Assembly (NCBI GenBank): GCA_947095535.1
Contig: OX352773.1
Span: 112,512,932 to 112,576,931, forward strand
Direction of reading: 5' to 3'
Source: Poecilobothrus nobilitatus
Lineage: Eukaryota; Arthropoda; Insecta; Diptera; Dolichopodidae
Length of the DNA: 64,000 nucleotides
How positions within the stretch are numbered: the first letter of the stretch is position 1; the number at the start of each line of letters is the position of its first letter. The position numbers were made by a program, and so were the translations under genes. The notes beneath the pieces were generated by a model. That model ran no database searches, was not told where the DNA came from, and was given only the letters and a program-made list of their open reading frames with translations. Below, piece by piece: positions 42,220 to 52,916 of this stretch.

Positions 42220-42418
42220 AACTTTCTTATTGATACTGGAGCTGAAGTGTCAATTATACCCAAAAAGCTATTTCCTCATTTAAGCAGATCAACCGATCAC
42301 AATCTTGTAACCGCTAATGGTTCACCCATTACAACTTATGGGCTTAAAGCCTTAACTCTCACTCTAAATTTCGATCACGTTTTTACCGTAGCAGCGACAG
42401 ATCATGCTATCAGCTAGA
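42190..42418 (+). pseudogene. Protease of the Kabuki/CsRn1-type element, 3' part deleted
   Basis: FLIDTGAEVSIIPKKLF is the aspartic protease active site. DGSP-like TANGSPITTYGLKALTL follows to TVAATD. The ILGADFL-type second half and the protease-RT linker, usually over 100 residues, are missing: RT starts immediately at about 42404 in another frame. Confidence 0.8.
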
Positions 42419-43725
42419 CCTCGTGGGCTAGACTCAATAAAATATAAAATAGCAAAAGCCGAATTTGAGCTCATGAGAAGATTAGGCATGTGTCGCCCAT
42501 CGTCCTCACCAGCAGCGTCACCTTTACATATGGTGCCCAAAAAGGCAAATAACGAGTGGAGGCCCTGTGGCGATTATAGACAGCTAAATACACCCACGGT
42601 GTTTGATAAATACCCGTTGCCACACATACAAGACTTTAACGCAAATCTACACGAGTGTACAATATTTTCAAAAATTGATCTCGTGCGGCCCTATCATCAC
42701 ATCCCAGTAGCCGAAGAAGACATATTCAAAACAGCAGTTACTACACCTTTCGGACTGTTTGAATTCACACGTATGCCTTTTGGGGTAAAAAACGACGCGC
42801 AAACCTTCCAAAGGTTCATCAACGAAGCATTAAATGGTCTAGATTTTACCTTTTCATATATAGATGACATACTAGTTGCAAGTAAAACTAAAGAAGACCA
42901 CAAAAATCACTTACGACTTCTGTTTTCCAAACTAAAAAATACGGTTTAAATGTGAATCCCAATAAGTGTGTCCTCGGTTCAAACGAAATTAATTTCCTCG
43001 GACACGTGATCTCAAAGGAAGGAATTGCGCCGTCGCCAGATAGGGTAGAAGTTATCACAAATCGTTCGACACCTAAATCTGTGAAACAACTACAACGTTT
43101 TTTAGGTATCACAAATTTCTATCATACCAAATACCAAAAATGGCCAATTTTTCCATACCTCTTTACAATTTGTTAAAAGAAAATAACAAAAAAACAAATA
43201 ATAAACAGAAAATATTCATTTGGAATGAGATACATGACTAAGCTTTCGCCAAAATTAAAGAATGTTTTAAAAATAATGTATTACTAGTACACCCAGACCC
43301 AAATGCAAGTATTAGCTTATGCACAGACGCATCTAACGACGCCATAGGAGCTGTGTTACAGCAAAATATAGAAACAAGTGGGAACCCTTAGGGTTCTTTT
43401 CAAAAAAGCTCAAACCAGCAGAAATCAAATATTCTACGTTTGACAAAGAGCTTCTTGCGATTTTTCTCGCAATCAAATATTTCCGACTCTTCGTAGAAGG
43501 AAAAGACTTAACAGTACTTACAGATCATAAACCGCTAACAACAGCCCTTCACTCTAAAACAGAAAAATCACCTAGACAAACAAGACAACTCGATTACATT
43601 TCCCAATTTGCAAATAACATTATATATGTAAAAGGGGTTGATAATGTTGTCGCAGATACTTTATCTCGCATATACATAACTTCAATAGAGCAACCATTGG
43701 ACCTAAAGGCCTTTATAGAGGAATA
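42404..43725 (+). pseudogene. pol: RT-RNase H of the Kabuki/CsRn1-type element
   Basis: RT reads [60 protein letters not shown] and an intact YIDD ([11 protein letters not shown]) near 42865. A single-base shift at 42947 moves the frame to NPNKCVLGSNEINFLGHVIS. A second shift near 43130 follows QRFLGITNFYH. RNase H is recognisable as ISLCTDASNDAIGAVLQQ, YSTFDKELLAIFLAIKYFRL, LTVLTDHKPLTTALHSKTEK and VVADTLSRIYIT, with stops near 43240 and 43390 and TAA at about 43723. Confidence 0.9.
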
Positions 43726-43879
43726 AAAACAAGAGAGCGAAATAGCTAATTTTACAATCGGGAAAAATACTAGTTCTCATTCTTTTACTTTACAAAAAAT
43801 TTATATTCCATCTGAAAACCAATACATGTGGTGTGAAGTTTCAACGGGCAACAACAGACTTTTCGTTCCTAGAAAAATT

Positions 43880-44944
43880 TAATTATACAAACAGTTAATT
43901 TTTAAAACTATTCATGGTTTATCGCATCCTAGCATATGAACAACTCGTAAATTAATTTCGACAAAATATTTTTGGCCAGGAATGAACAAAGAGATAAACA
44001 TCTGGGCAAGAAGTTGCATTAAATGCCAGAAAGCTAAAATTCATAGACACGTTGTCTCGCCGCACGGCACTTTTAAAACCCCGGAAGGCAGATTTCGCAA
44101 CATCCATATGGATTTAGTAGGTCCTTTACCTCCATCCAACGGTTATACTTACCTTTTAACTATAAAGGATCGATTTTCACATTGTCCTGAAGCCATACCA
44201 ATAAGAAACATAGCGGCGGAAACGGTAGTTCAAGCCCTTACACATAATTGGGTATCCCGCTATGGTGTACCAGAAACTATCACCACAGATCAGGGGACGT
44301 AATTTGAGTCTTCACTTTTTAATGAAATTTCGAAAGTACTCGGCTTTCACCGAATTAGGACTACTGCCTACCACTCGCAAAGCAATGGCTTTATCGAAAG
44401 ATTCCACAGAAGTTTAAAAACTTCAATTAAGACCTCAGTCGAGCCCAAAAAATGGTTTTGGTCTTTACCATAGATTCTTCTGGGTTTACGTTCTGCTCTA
44501 ATTGAAGATATCGAAGCATCACCGGCTCAGTTATTATATGGTGAACCACTGCGCCTTCCAGGCGAATTTATTGTGTCCAAAACGACTACAAACGTAACTC
44601 TCACACACAACACAGCACAAAACTTACAAAGGGCAATTCAACAAATTAAACCACCACCATGCAAAAGACAGCGTAACCAAAACAACATTTTCGTACCGCG
44701 CAGCTTTGAAAACTGCACGCATGTTTTTTTAAGAAAAGAGACAAACTTAGGATCTTTGAGTCTCCCATATGAAGGTCCATACAAAATCATTGAAAAGAAA
44801 GAAAAATACTTTAAGATCGAAATCAAAAATAAAATTCATAATATTTCCATTGATCGATTAAAACCTGCTTTCGTTTTAAACGAACACCATCTTCCTAATG
44901 AAAACTATTCTACTGTTTTCATTAGGAAGATGGTGTTCGTTTAA
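43880..44944 (+). pseudogene. pol: Integrase of the Kabuki/CsRn1-type element
   Basis: Zinc domain HGLSHPS..T..CIKCQKAK near 43915-44040, then the catalytic core with D (NIHMDLVGPLPPSNG), D (TTDQGT) and E (SQSNGFIERFHRS). In-frame TAA follows DQGT (44300-44302), and a TAG follows WFWSLP (about 44472). The C-terminal domain (YEGPYKIIEKKEKYFKIEIK, ISIDRLKPAFVL) runs to 44944, where the last part is changed by a 40-bp inverted duplication. Confidence 0.9.
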
Positions 44945-44954
44945 AACGAAAGCA
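44866..44954. repeat. Perfect 40-bp inverted repeat with 9-bp loop
   Basis: 44866-44905 (TGCTTTCGTTTTAAACGAAC...) and 44915-44954 are exact reverse complements around TATTCTACT. The left arm is the normal end of the integrase frame (PAFVLNEHHL), so the right arm is an inverted copy of it. Confidence 0.98.
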
Positions 44955-45379
44955 CCAAAAATAGTTTGAAAAATAAAGTAAGTTTTCAATTGTAATAAAA
45001 TAATATGCTATTCGGACAGCGTATGTACGTATATAATGTAATTAATAATAAATTGAATTTCCTTTTAATTGAAAAATTTTTCTTTTTAGTTTTATGAAAC
45101 ATGGAATCTTAAATCAAGATAATAATTAATATAAAAAAGGTAGTAAAAGGTAGATAATAACAAAAAGGTAGAAGCAAATGAACAATGAAGATATTCTTTT
45201 TTTTTTTTTTTTTTAAATTAGATTGCACATGAAGAGAAAATTCAAATTTATAATCCAATCCAAACATAATTAATAATATAATAATTTAAGTTTTGAATTC
45301 CAATTTTGCATAAAATATATTATTACATTAAGCATAAGTATAGATAATTAAGAAAAACCCTCTTTTTTTCTTTTTTGTT
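44955..45379 (+). other. Non-coding stretch before the 3' LTR
   Basis: AT-rich, no ORF. It includes a poly-T run near 45200 and ends at the polypurine tract. Confidence 0.6.
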
Positions 45380-45392
45380 AAGGGGGGAGTAA
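45380..45392 (+). promoter_or_regulatory. Polypurine tract
   Basis: AAGGGGGGAGTAA lies directly before the 3' LTR start TGTAGCGAG, as expected for plus-strand priming. Confidence 0.85.
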
Positions 45393-45660
45393 TGTAGCGA
45401 GTATATATAATATAATTACAATATGATTACAATACTGCTACATATCTAATTAATGACAAGAGCACTCACCGTCTCTTATCGTACAGATACGAGATGGGAA
45501 TACTCTCGTCACTGCTCACAAAATAAAGTGTTATACTCGTACTTTACATAATTTAGCTTTAAGTAATAATTTAAGATATATTGTGAGCTCACTTTGGTAT
45601 AAACCTTCCTAAAAGAAAGATTAAAATATATAATATAATAAAATACGGAGATACCGTACA
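45393..45660 (+). repeat. 3' LTR of the Kabuki/CsRn1-type element
   Basis: 268 bp, same length as the 5' LTR, with nine substitutions and no indels by eye. Followed by the ACCTT duplication. Confidence 0.95.
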
Positions 45661-45665
45661 ACCTT

Positions 45666-46395
45666 CTTCTATCATGTGGATAACCTCGTGTAGAGCGGTA
45701 TCCACCGATTTCCCCTTAATATATGCGTGTTGATAACACGATAACCTTGGGTTTAACTGGTTTCTTATCTCCAGTTCTATTATCCTTTCCAATCCTTTTA
45801 AGAGGATTGAAGTCAGGCTTATCGGTCTGTAAGCGTTGGCTTTCCTATAGCGCATCTTGTTCGGTTTCGGGAGGAAAAACACTGGACTCCCTCCATATTT
45901 TCGGCGTGTAGCCTAATCTAAGACAGGCTTTGTAAATAGCCTTTAATTTTGGTCTTAGGATACCAAGCCCTTCTTGGAGTAGTATCGGATAGAAGTTATC
46001 GGGCCCTGAAGATTTATATGGTTTAAAAGAATTAAGAGCCCAGGATAATTTCTTATCCGTGACGATTTGATCGACTCTAGCTGTCATCTCGTCTGCTCTT
46101 GCTAGACTTTGTTCTAAATCATCCCTTTCCCTAGGCCTTACAAGCGTATCGCTGTCGGAAAAGTTTTTAGACAATCATATTTCAAGAGATTCGTCCATGC
46201 TTATTGTCATGCACCCATCTTCTTTCTCTAGTAGCTCTTGCTGCGTGTGCCCTTTAGAGAGGATCTTCCTTAATTTTGAGGCATCACTAACTTTTTCTAT
46301 TTGCTCTGGGTGTTCATTGCTTTATTGAAAAGTTTCCTAACTTTTTTCCTGACTTCGATCAGGTTTCTATTCATCCACCTTTGCTTATATCGTTT
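45666..46395 (-). pseudogene. I/R1-type LINE piece 1: pre-RT and RT fingers
   Basis: The minus strand reads RWMNRNLIEVRKKVRKLFNK, then after stops LSWALNSFKPYKSSGPDNFY and PKIWRESSVFPP. In a shifted frame it continues FLPKPNKMRYRKANAYRPIS, HAYIKGKSVDTALHEVIHMI up to the ACCTT target. The endonuclease is absent, so the element is 5'-truncated at about 46395. Confidence 0.88.
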
Positions 46396-46439
46396 AGATA
46401 TGCGTATGCGTATCAGTGGACATGAGCTTTCATACAAAG

Positions 46440-46975
46440 TGGAAAAATGTAGTTGTACAATGTGTTTGAAACTATTTCTGGAGATAGATGTAAAATAGAG
46501 ATGATTAATTTTGACAAAAGTAGTACAGCATCTATTGATGGGTTAATTTCTACCGTACTATTGCTATGTTTGTAACCCATTAAAAATTTAGTATTTCTAG
46601 TTTACCTAACACTATCGTTAAGTCTAAGCTTGTTATTAAGAGATTGGATAGAAATACTATTATTCAAAGTATCAAAAGTAAAACATGACAATAATTGTCT
46701 TCGTAAAGATAAAGAAAGCATGTTTAATGAATTAAGTCTTGTAGTGTAATTAGGTACATTAGCAAAATCAGAAGGGTTATATTGATTCCTTAATGCAAAT
46801 AAAGAAATTGCTTTTGAACTGGTTCAATTCTATTTAAATGAGCTGCAAAGTCTGGATTCCAAACAATGATACCGTATTCTAAGATAGATTGAACTAGGGA
46901 ACAATAAAGAGATTTTGTCACAGCTAAGTCGCTAAATTCTTTAGCTTTTCTCGGTATGCGGCTAGTTTATCACAA
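46440..46975 (-). pseudogene. C-terminus of another LINE RT (Jockey/CR1 type)
   Basis: The minus strand reads AKEFSDLAVTKSLYCSLVQS, ILEYGIIVWNPDFAAHLNRI and EPVQKQFLYL. After a frameshift come LNMLSLSLRRQLLSCFTFDT and LNNKLRLNDSVR. These are the post-thumb blocks seen in Jockey/CR1 elements. Truncated on both sides. Confidence 0.75.
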
Positions 46976-47239
46976 TAACAAATTCATAGCAAAGTTTATC
47001 GCCCGCAATTCGTCGTAAGCAATTCATCGCAAATAAATATTCATCGCGAAGTTTATGGCGATGAATATCTGATACCTAATGAATTCATATAAGTACCTAA
47101 TGAAATATTCACTTTGTATTTTCCAAAATAAAAATCTAGCAGGCCTTAATTGGTAATATTTGTCAAATATATTTTCTAATTTCAAAAATCAAAAATTATT
47201 CAGAATAAAGCTGAATAAAAATAGGGATACCTAAATTGA
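46976..47239. repeat. Degenerate short repeats with a hairpin
   Basis: Words of the type ATTCATCGCAAA and CATAGCAAAGTTTATCGC repeat between 46979 and 47070. 47037-47047 and 47058-47068 (ATATTCATCGC / GCGATGAATAT) form a perfect 11-bp-arm hairpin. The rest to 47239 is AT-rich without a gene. The left MULE terminus may lie here, but no matching right end was found. Confidence 0.5.
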
Positions 47240-48505
47240 GTTTGAATTTTCATACGTAGAAAGTGAGAAAGGTAAACAACAAGTTCTTCTTGATGGGTTT
47301 GTTTACAACAAGGAGCGGGTGACTAACGAGAAATCAATTTGGAAATACGTAAGCTATTTTAAAACAAAATGTAAAGCAAGATTGCATATAGTAAAAAATA
47401 TGATTTCTGTACCACCATCCGAGCATAACCATGCTGGAGAAGCAGCAAAAGTCGAAGTAGCACGCCATATAAAAAATATAAGAAATGAAGCGAAAATATC
47501 ATCACCAGGCACCACACAAAGAATTTTATCAAAAGAATCTGAAACTATATCCATTTCTGTTGCAGCCCAGATGCCACAAAATCATTCTATAAAAAGACGT
47601 ATTCGAGCATCTAGAAGAAATGATGCTGCTGGTGATAAATATGAATCAATACCAACCAATAAGGATTTTTGTATTCCAGAAAAATATTAACTGCAAAAAA
47701 GGAAAGATTCATTTTTTTTGACAGCATTGCCGAGGATAGTTCAAGAAATAATCGCATAATAATTTTTGGTACTAAAGAAAATGTGGAAATTTTAGCCAAA
47801 TCTACCGAGTGGTATGTCGATGGTACATTTTCTGTATGGTTACTATTATTTACACAACTGTATGTAATTTATGGGATTATTTGTAGTCATCCGATTCCAC
47901 TTGTATTTGCGCTTTTGCCAAATAAAATGCAGACAACATATGTATGACTGCTAGTTGAATTGAAAACAGAGTTTCTATATATGAATCCATTGAAGGTGCA
48001 CATGGACTTCGAAAGAGGTGCTATATCTGCCTTCAAAATAATATATCCAAAGATTAAGTTTCAATTATGCTTCTTTCATTTTAAAAAAGCTGTGTATCGT
48101 AAATTATGTACTATTGGACTTAAAACAAAATATGACACTGATCCTTCTTTTGCGTTAAAAGTGAAACATTTGATTTCTTTGGCGTTTGTTCCACATGACA
48201 AGGTTATTAAGTATTTTAATATACTTATTCAAGAAAAAATTTTGCCGGAAGAGGCAACTTCATTTCTCAATTATTTCGAGGAAATCTATATAGGCAAGAT
48301 GGATTTAGGAGGAATTCGTAGACCATCAAGATATGCAATATCATATTGGAACGTTTTCGAAGCTGTTAAAAATAACGCGGACAAAACAAATAAGTAATCG
48401 ATGTGAAGGTTGGAACAATAAATTCCAAAATCTAATTCAAATTGATCATCCACATATGTGGCTCTTTATTACAACTTTAATTAGTGAACAATCACAAAAT
48501 GAAAT

Positions 48506-49198
48506 CAGTTGGTGTCTGTGGTAAAGGAATTTCATCGTTCATTTGATTTCTTCAGCAATCGGATTGACGACCTACTAAAAATAAATACAAGAATACAGGA
48601 AGAAAATACCGAAATCAAAATTAAATTAAATAAAGCTGAAATTAAAACTAACTTATTGAATAAGAGACTGAATAATGTAGAGCAATTGTTGGATGAAAAG
48701 CAGCAAACAGCAAACAAAAATAATATAATAATAGCAGGCTTACCATCAAAATTAAGTAATCTGAAAGATGTAGTTTTTAACCTAAGTAAACACATGCAGG
48801 CAAATATCACAATTCAGAACATCAACTCGGTTAGTGAACTGCAGCCTAAAATAAAATCCAAAGAAAATATAATGTCAAATACAAATCTATACCTTTTGGA
48901 ATGTAAATCCGATGTTGTCAAAGCTGAAATAATGAGCAAGAAAAAAATAGCAGGACACATATACACATCAGAAATTGGTTTAGCGGAAAAAGGCAATCGT
49001 AATATATTTTTTCGAGAACACCTTACACAACTCCAATCAAGACTGCATTACGAAGCCAGGCAAATTAAAAACAACAGCAACTGCAAATACTTATGGATTA
49101 AAAATAACATCATCCACATTAGCAAAACCGAATCTTCCAATGTTTTTAAAATTAGAAACGACAATGATATTTTATATACTAAAAATAATATTAATTGA
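48506..49198 (+). pseudogene. LINE ORF1: coiled coil plus Baculo_FP-like domain (copy 1)
   Basis: About 230 codons, N-terminally truncated (no Met before VSVVKEFHRSFDFF). Heptad-rich coiled coil at residues 15-75 (RIDDLLKINTRIQEENTEIK...). Then comes an RRM-like/FP25K-type region (NNIIIAGLPSKLS, IFFREHLTQLQSRLHYEARQ, CKYLWIKNNIIHISK), the layout of CR1/Jockey ORF1 proteins that resemble baculovirus FP proteins. It would bind LINE RNA. Stop at 49196-49198. Confidence 0.85.
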
Positions 49199-49701
49199 AT
49201 GTTTAGTAACTACTAAAATTGTTTTAACTTTAAATATTAATAACAATGTTTTACATCAAAAACACTTTTTTACAAAAACTTTTACACAAAAGCACACAAA
49301 TTACATTACTAAACACTTTAGATTAAATTTTTTAACAATATATTTTTATATTACTAACTTAGATATAAATTTTGTTTTTATTCTTAATCAACTTACATAT
49401 ATTTTTATGTAAATCATGTGTCAAAAAATTATTATTGTTTTATTTTTTCAACAATTATTCAGTGATTGTTTTTCTTTTTGTTTTTATTTTTGTACTTTTG
49501 ATTTTTTTATTATTTTTCAACAATCAACAACAAATTGGGTTATTTCTTAATCTAAGTATTTTTTTTTATTGATTTCGATTCAATTCAATTCAGTAATTAT
49601 TCAATAATTACTCTTGTAATGCGATTATTTAGCTGTAATAATTGTTATATTATGGTTTGTGTATTTACTAAATTCCAACATTCTATGTTAGGTTTTAAAA
49701 A
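49199..49701 (+). other. AT-rich spacer between LINE ORF1 and ORF2 (copy 1)
   Basis: No credible gene. Compared with copy 2 it lacks about 606 bp at 49408, with TGT as possible filler before AAATCATGTGTC. Confidence 0.7.
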
Positions 49702-52563
49702 ATGGTCTATGATATAGCAAACGTAAAACATTTATTAAACGTAGATTATTCTACCCATTTTGATATTAGTAAAGAAAACCAAATGTACAAAAATAATTTT
49801 AACATAGCTTATTTAAATATTCAAAGCTTAAGAAATAAATTATATAGTGTAGAGGCTTTGATAAATAACAACTTTAAAAACCAAATTCATGTAATTGTAC
49901 TTACTGAAATTTGGTTGCATATCACAGAAAATAAATTCTACAATATTGAAGGGTATAATGCTTATTTTGCCAATAGCGACAACTCTTTTGGAGGGGTTGC
50001 GATTTATGTGAGAAATGATATAAATAGTTACCAAATATATGGCGAAGAATTTCAAAAAAGTAATATTCTGGGAGTTAAACTACCAAAACAGAACACTAAT
50101 ATCTTTGGTATATACAGGGCACATGAAACTTCTATCGATTGTTTTATTGATAAGATAGATTATATAACATCGCAATTCAAAAAAGGTCTAATTCTAGGCG
50201 ATATTAATTTAAATTTACTAAATGCAGAAAAATCGGAGATAAATCTATATTCAAACACTCTATTAAGCAACGGGTTCCTAATTTGTAATAAGGTTGATCA
50301 AGAATTTGCTACTAGATTTGGTAGGAATTCAAAAACCATTATCGATAATTTCATTAGTGATATTATTCAAAGTAAATACTGGTTTCATGTTTTAGATTCG
50401 TGCTTATCTGACCATCAAATGTTTTTCATAAGCATTAATCAAAACCCAATAACAGAGATAAACAATTCTTTTAAAACTATTCTAAATTATGAAAGTATAA
50501 GTGCGAATAACTTTTGGAATGACCTACCTACCACTCTTCGCAAATTTTGACGAATTAGTTCTTAAAATGAAAGATATCATACATATTAACACGCAAATTA
50601 CTCCAATTAAAAAAAATAAGAAAAAAAGGCTTGGATCACTCAAGAAATCCTAAGTGAAATGAAAATAAGAGATTCATTGTTTAAATTTAAAAAAAAATAC
50701 CCAGATGATTCCCATACGGAAATATTATATAAAAAACACAAACTTTTAGTTAAAACTTTATTAATCGAGGCAAAAAAAAAATATTTTTCTAATTTAATTA
50801 TTAACAACTCCAATTAAGAAGCTTTGGGATTGCTACAAACATATTATGTTTAATTCCAATATTGTTAATGTAAAACAAAAAATAAAAATAATACATCACA
50901 ACTCCATGATACTAGAACGTGAAAATGATATTGCCACCGCCTTTAACGAGTATTTTTCGAATATTACAAAGGAAATAAATATTCCAATTGATAGCATTGA
51001 TCTTAATTATATAAACAAATTCAGAAGGAATATCTATACAAATTTCGACCTCTATCTTACTAATTTAGAAGAAATATCTAAAATTATTCAATCTCTGAAT
51101 TCGGCAGCTGCCACGTGATACGATAACATTTCAACCAAATTAATAAAACGATTTTCGCACCGTTTAGCTCCTACTTTAGTCACTCTTATTAATAATGCAC
51201 TTCAATCTAATACTTATCCAAATTCATTAAAAACAGCTATCATTACAAAGGTGGATTAGCAACCGACTGTTCGAATTATCGTCCAATCTCTGTATTATCT
51301 GGCTTGTCAAAAATTTTTGAAAAAATCATTCAAAATAGACTTAACATTTTTATTAAAAATAATCCTATACTAAGTGAAAAACAGTTTGGTTTTGAAGAAA
51401 AATTAAATATTACAGCTGCCTGTCTCTTTTTAAATGACTTTATCTCAAAAAATATTGATAATGGTAAATTCGTTAGTTGTGTATTTCTTGATATAAAAAA
51501 AGCCTTTGATTGCGTTGACCACGATATTCTTCTATCAAAATTAAAGAAATTAAATTTCACATCGGGTCAGTTAAATTTTTTCAAAACATATCTTCAAAAC
51601 CGTAAACAAAAAGTTAGGATAAACTATAGCTTTAGTATTGAAAAAACAATATCAAAAGGGGTTCCGCAAGGATCGATACTAGGTCCATTACTATTTAAAT
51701 TATACATTGATGATATCTCTCACCTGAAGTTAAAGGGTTGTATCCAGTTATTCGCGGATGATGCCGTAATTAAATATGCCGAGGACTCTGAGGCGAATAT
51801 GTATGCATTTATACAACATGATTTACTGTTAATTGAGGAATGGCTAACCAAGCATCGGCTTTTATTAAATTTAAAAAAAACTAAAATATTATTGTTTGAA
51901 AATAAAACACATTGCTCTATAAACTCACTGCAGTATAATAATGTGAATGTAGAATTTGTCAGAAACTTCAACTGTCTAGGTCTGATACTTGACAGCAAAT
52001 CAAATTGGAGTTCACATATAGAAAAAGTAATTAAAAATATATCTCCATACATATTCTTAATGAGGAGACTATGAAAATTCCTTTCTGATCATTCAATATA
52101 CACAATATATGCATCATATATAAAATCTCACATTTCCTACCTTTTACCCATTTGGAGTAGAGAAATTATCTAAACAAATTAGATATGATGCATAAAAAAT
52201 GTGTCAAGTTTGCCCAAGGGCTGCCCACCCATCTGATTGTTACACCCATCTGATTCTATATACAATGATAAATATCTAAGCTTAAAAAATATTATATTAT
52301 TTGAACTCTATAAAACTGCGTTTAAAATCATTCACAACCAACTAAAACATAACTTCATTCTAAATAGGAACCTAGACATACATAATCATAATACTAGGAA
52401 TAGATCCAACTTCTACCTTTATCTGTTTATAACAACACATCAAAAAAATAATTGCTTGTATAACTGTCTTAAAGCCTATAATGAACTGCCAGAACACCTG
52501 AAGTTAATTTCTAACCTTAATTTATTTAAACAAAAAATAAAATCAACCTTATTTAGCATATAA
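49702..52563 (+). pseudogene. LINE ORF2: endonuclease and RT (copy 1)
   Basis: Endonuclease 49702-50550 has IAYLNIQSLRNKL, LTEIWL, GGVAIYVRND, LILGDINLNLL and a final SDHQMFF, so the catalytic residues look intact; it stops at 50548. RT follows in pieces: 50846-51118 (NEYFSNITKEI), a frame break at 51116-51260 where the usual IPI-KKG block is deleted, then 51304-52074 with SVLSGLSKIFEKI, VFLDIKKAFDCVDHD, KGVPQGSILGPLLF and intact FADD (LFADDAVIKYA). The C-terminus continues at 52237-52563. The breaks are shared with copy 2. Confidence 0.9.
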
Positions 52564-52837
52564 CATTATAAAAAAGACTAGTAGAAATAGAAAAAAAAAT
52601 AATAATAATAAATATACTAATTACACTAATAAACAAACTAAAACACTAACTAATAAATAAACTAAAAACACCAAATAAGATCAAAAAGAAAAAAAAAAAA
52701 AAAAAGAATTGTGAATTAATGGAAACTATAATATTAATAGATGTAATCTCTTTTCTTGTTTGTTCAATAATTAATTAATTGATATTATAAAATTTATAAG
52801 ACCATACAGCATTATGCTAAGGTCCTTGATTTATATA

Positions 52838-52916
52838 AAAAAAAAAAAATTTATTGTCATTTACATTCAAATCATGTAGATTTCATTTATATATAAATAA
52901 AGAAAAAAAAAAAAAT
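52838..52916 (+). other. Two successive poly(A) tracts at the LINE 3' end
   Basis: A 12-13 A run near 52839-52851 is followed by about 50 bp of other sequence, then AATAAAG and a second A run (52903-52915). The extra 50 bp may be a 3'-transduced piece. Confidence 0.6.

Larger units (their letters stand above)
38972..45660 (+). mobile_element. Ty3/Gypsy retrotransposon, Kabuki/CsRn1 group (6,689 bp, TSD ACCTT)
   Basis: Two 268-bp LTRs (38972-39239, 45393-45660), both TGTAGCGAG...CA, are flanked by ACCTT at 38967-38971 and 45661-45665. They differ at 9 positions (3.4%). The tRNA-Trp-like PBS and a CWYH...C...C (CHCC) nucleocapsid motif are hallmarks of the CsRn1/Kabuki group. Gag and pol contain several stops, frameshifts and a deletion. 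Confidence 0.95.
26258..46395 (-). mobile_element. I/R1-type LINE split into four pieces by three insertions
   Basis: On the minus strand the pieces in N-to-C order are 46395-45666 (RT fingers), 38966-38692 (palm A to PQGG..LSP), 34599-34194 (catalytic box and thumb) and 27042-26258 (RNase H, zinc-like C-terminus, 3' UTR). Each junction coincides with an end of an inserted element. Two insertions have target duplications (ACCTT and TTA) and the LINE protein reads on in register across them. The 3' end is an (ACA)n tail at about 26258-26272. The 5' end is cut at about 46395. Confidence 0.88.
48506..52916 (+). mobile_element. 5'-truncated CR1/Jockey-type LINE inside the MULE, copy 1
   Basis: MULE coding stops after codons ..QSQNE plus AT at 48505 and resumes at GCTAAG 52917 in register. 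The LINE begins inside ORF1 without a Met and ends in poly(A). A (G)AAAT target is shared with the poly(A) end, so the TSD length is ambiguous. It carries ORF1 (48506-49198) and ORF2 pieces (49702-52563). Confidence 0.85.

Noticed and set aside
47354..48996. Minus-strand ORFs opposite MULE and LINE ORF1
   Set aside because: Shadows of the plus-strand coding sequence, duplicated with it.
49140..49572. ORFs overlapping the LINE ORF1 end and spacer
   Set aside because: Alternative-frame, Phe/Leu/Thr-rich readings of AT-rich spacer; the corresponding frame in copy 2 (58309-58992) is also compositional.
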